A DNA stretch of 5,884 nucleotides from an uncultured Oscillospiraceae bacterium (GTDB lineage: Bacteria > Bacillota > Clostridia > Oscillospirales > Oscillospiraceae). A model generated the notes under the pieces. That model did not search any database. It saw nothing but the letters and a program-made list of their open reading frames with translations, and was not told where the DNA came from. A program made the translations under genes and the position numbers. Location: contig CAKTED010000111.1 of NCBI GenBank assembly GCA_934546725.1, positions 1-5,884 of the forward strand, given 5' to 3'. Below are positions 5,397-5,884 of the stretch, in pieces (position 1 is the stretch's first letter; every line of letters begins with the position of its first letter).

Positions 5397-5617
5397 CGTC
5401 ATTCAGAGGCCACGTCAGTGGCCGTGGAATCCCACATTGTGGGACACACGCCCCAACAGTGGACGCGGGAGGGTCGCCGCTTCCTCCGTCATTCTCGCAC
5501 AGCGGGGATCCCCCACGGAGGGTGCGAGAATGACAGCAAAATTTCAGAGCCGTTGTCGTTACCTGTACGAACCAGCGGCGGGCTTCTTCGGTCGCCTGCG
5601 GCTCCCTCTGAATAACG
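5397..5617 (-). repeat. 221-bp dispersed element (family I), copy C, inverted relative to copy A
   Basis: The terminal inverted repeats are CGTCATTCAGAG (5397-5408) and CTCTGAATAACG (5606-5617), with one mismatch. The R end comes first on the + strand and shares the CCGTGGAATCC signature with copy A. Its hairpin is GGCCAC-GTCA-GTGGCC (5408-5423). The L end, read from 5617 on the - strand, carries CCGAAGAAGCC, a CTGGTTC stretch and GGTAACGACAA, matching copy A 1863-1937 in order. The middle is unlike copy A and holds a separate inverted repeat (5488-5534). The element begins 17 nt after the hisE stop codon, so its hairpins may also end that transcript. No gene is inside. Confidence 0.7.
5488..5534. 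repeat. 47-bp inverted repeat nested in copy C
   Basis: The arms GTCATTCTCGCAC (5488-5500) and GTGCGAGAATGAC (5522-5534) are perfect 13-bp complements around a 21-nt loop. The loop contains the palindrome GGGGATCCCC (5503-5512). The arms begin with GTCATTC, as do the ends of the enclosing element, which suggests a related but smaller unit inserted into it. Perfect pairing points to recent origin or selection. Confidence 0.75.
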
Positions 5618-5634
5618 TGCTGATAATAAGCTTC

Positions 5635-5884
5635 TCAGGTATTCTTATCCGTAACGTGAAATTCCTTGAGGTTACCGCTTTTTTCGCTGCGCTTTTCAAG
5701 CTCGGCCCTGACCTCGTCCATGCTTATGCCGGAGGCGGCCATCAGAACCGTAACGTGGTAGAAAAGGTCCGCTATCTCGTATATCGTCTCGGCATTATCG
5801 CCGTTTTTTGCGGCTATTATCGTCTCGGCGCATTCCTCGCCGACCTTTTTCAGTATCTTGTCCATGCCCTTATCAAAAAGATAG
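5635..5884 (-). CDS. hisE: Phosphoribosyl-ATP pyrophosphatase (HisE), 5' end beyond the window
   Basis: HisE hydrolyses phosphoribosyl-ATP to phosphoribosyl-AMP and diphosphate, the second step of histidine synthesis, in the cytoplasm. The last 82 residues are visible. They begin YLFDKGMDKILKKVGEE, the typical mid-region of HisE, and show the metal-binding glutamates of the all-alpha NTP pyrophosphatase fold: GEECAE, then EIADLFYH. The C-terminus, KSGNLKEFHVTDKNT, ends at a TGA. The frame stays open to the window edge, so the ATG at 5865 is an internal methionine and not the start. About 25-30 residues are missing if the gene is a stand-alone HisE of about 110 residues. It could equally be the C-terminal half of a HisIE fusion. 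The rest of a his operon is expected to the right. No classical terminator follows the stop; element copy C begins 17 nt downstream. Confidence 0.93.
   Translation of the reverse strand, partial: YLFDKGMDKILKKVGEECAETIIAAKNGDNAETIYEIADLFYHVTVLMAASGISMDEVRAELEKRSEKSGNLKEFHVTDKNT

Noticed and set aside
5635..5865. hisE beginning at ATG 5865 as a complete 76-residue gene
   Set aside because: The frame continues upstream with YLFDKG, a conserved part of HisE, to the window edge, so the gene is cut by the window and not short.

Overview
This window looks like chromosomal DNA from a GC-rich member of the Clostridia (Bacillota), most likely an Oscillospiraceae/Ruminococcaceae-like gut anaerobe. That is an inference. 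It rests on the pairing of a PadR regulator with a DUF2812 membrane protein, strong AGGAGG-type ribosome binding sites, sigma-A-like promoters with 17-bp spacers, a clostridial-style citrate synthase, and a lipoprotein built from helical repeats of the kind common in that group. No rRNA, tRNA, CRISPR array, transposase or phage gene is visible.

Layout. Bases 1-284 are non-coding: small GC-rich hairpins, one copy of a 70-bp dispersed repeat, then a strong promoter with a palindromic operator-like site. Bases 285-1800 (+) are a two-gene operon: a PadR-family repressor overlapping a 400-residue DUF2812 protein with three membrane segments. Bases 1801-2248 are non-coding and hold a 235-bp element with 12-bp terminal inverted repeats, a second copy of the 70-bp repeat, and a perfect 23-bp-stem terminator between convergent genes. 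Bases 2249-3505 (-) encode a secreted lipoprotein with four tandem helical repeats and a C-terminal domain of unknown function. Bases 3506-3839 hold its promoter, a truncated copy of the dispersed element and the terminator of the next gene. Bases 3840-5237 (-) encode citrate synthase. Bases 5238-5634 hold its promoter and a third copy of the element, with a smaller inverted repeat nested inside. Bases 5635-5884 (-) are the 3' part of hisE, which runs off the window edge.

How the parts relate. The padR-DUF2812 pair is a self-contained, probably autorepressed unit. Citrate synthase (carbon flow from acetyl-CoA and oxaloacetate toward 2-oxoglutarate and glutamate), the lipoprotein and hisE (histidine synthesis) are separate transcription units. 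Citrate synthase and the lipoprotein each have their own promoter, and each has a hairpin starting 5 nt after its stop codon.

The least expected content is in the intergenic DNA. The three gaps between genes each carry one copy of the same structured element, which has two distinguishable ends (L and R), opposite orientations in different gaps, and end hairpins whose two arms change together between copies. A second, shorter repeat family occurs twice. No protein-coding novelty beyond the DUF2812 and lipoprotein C-terminal domains was found.
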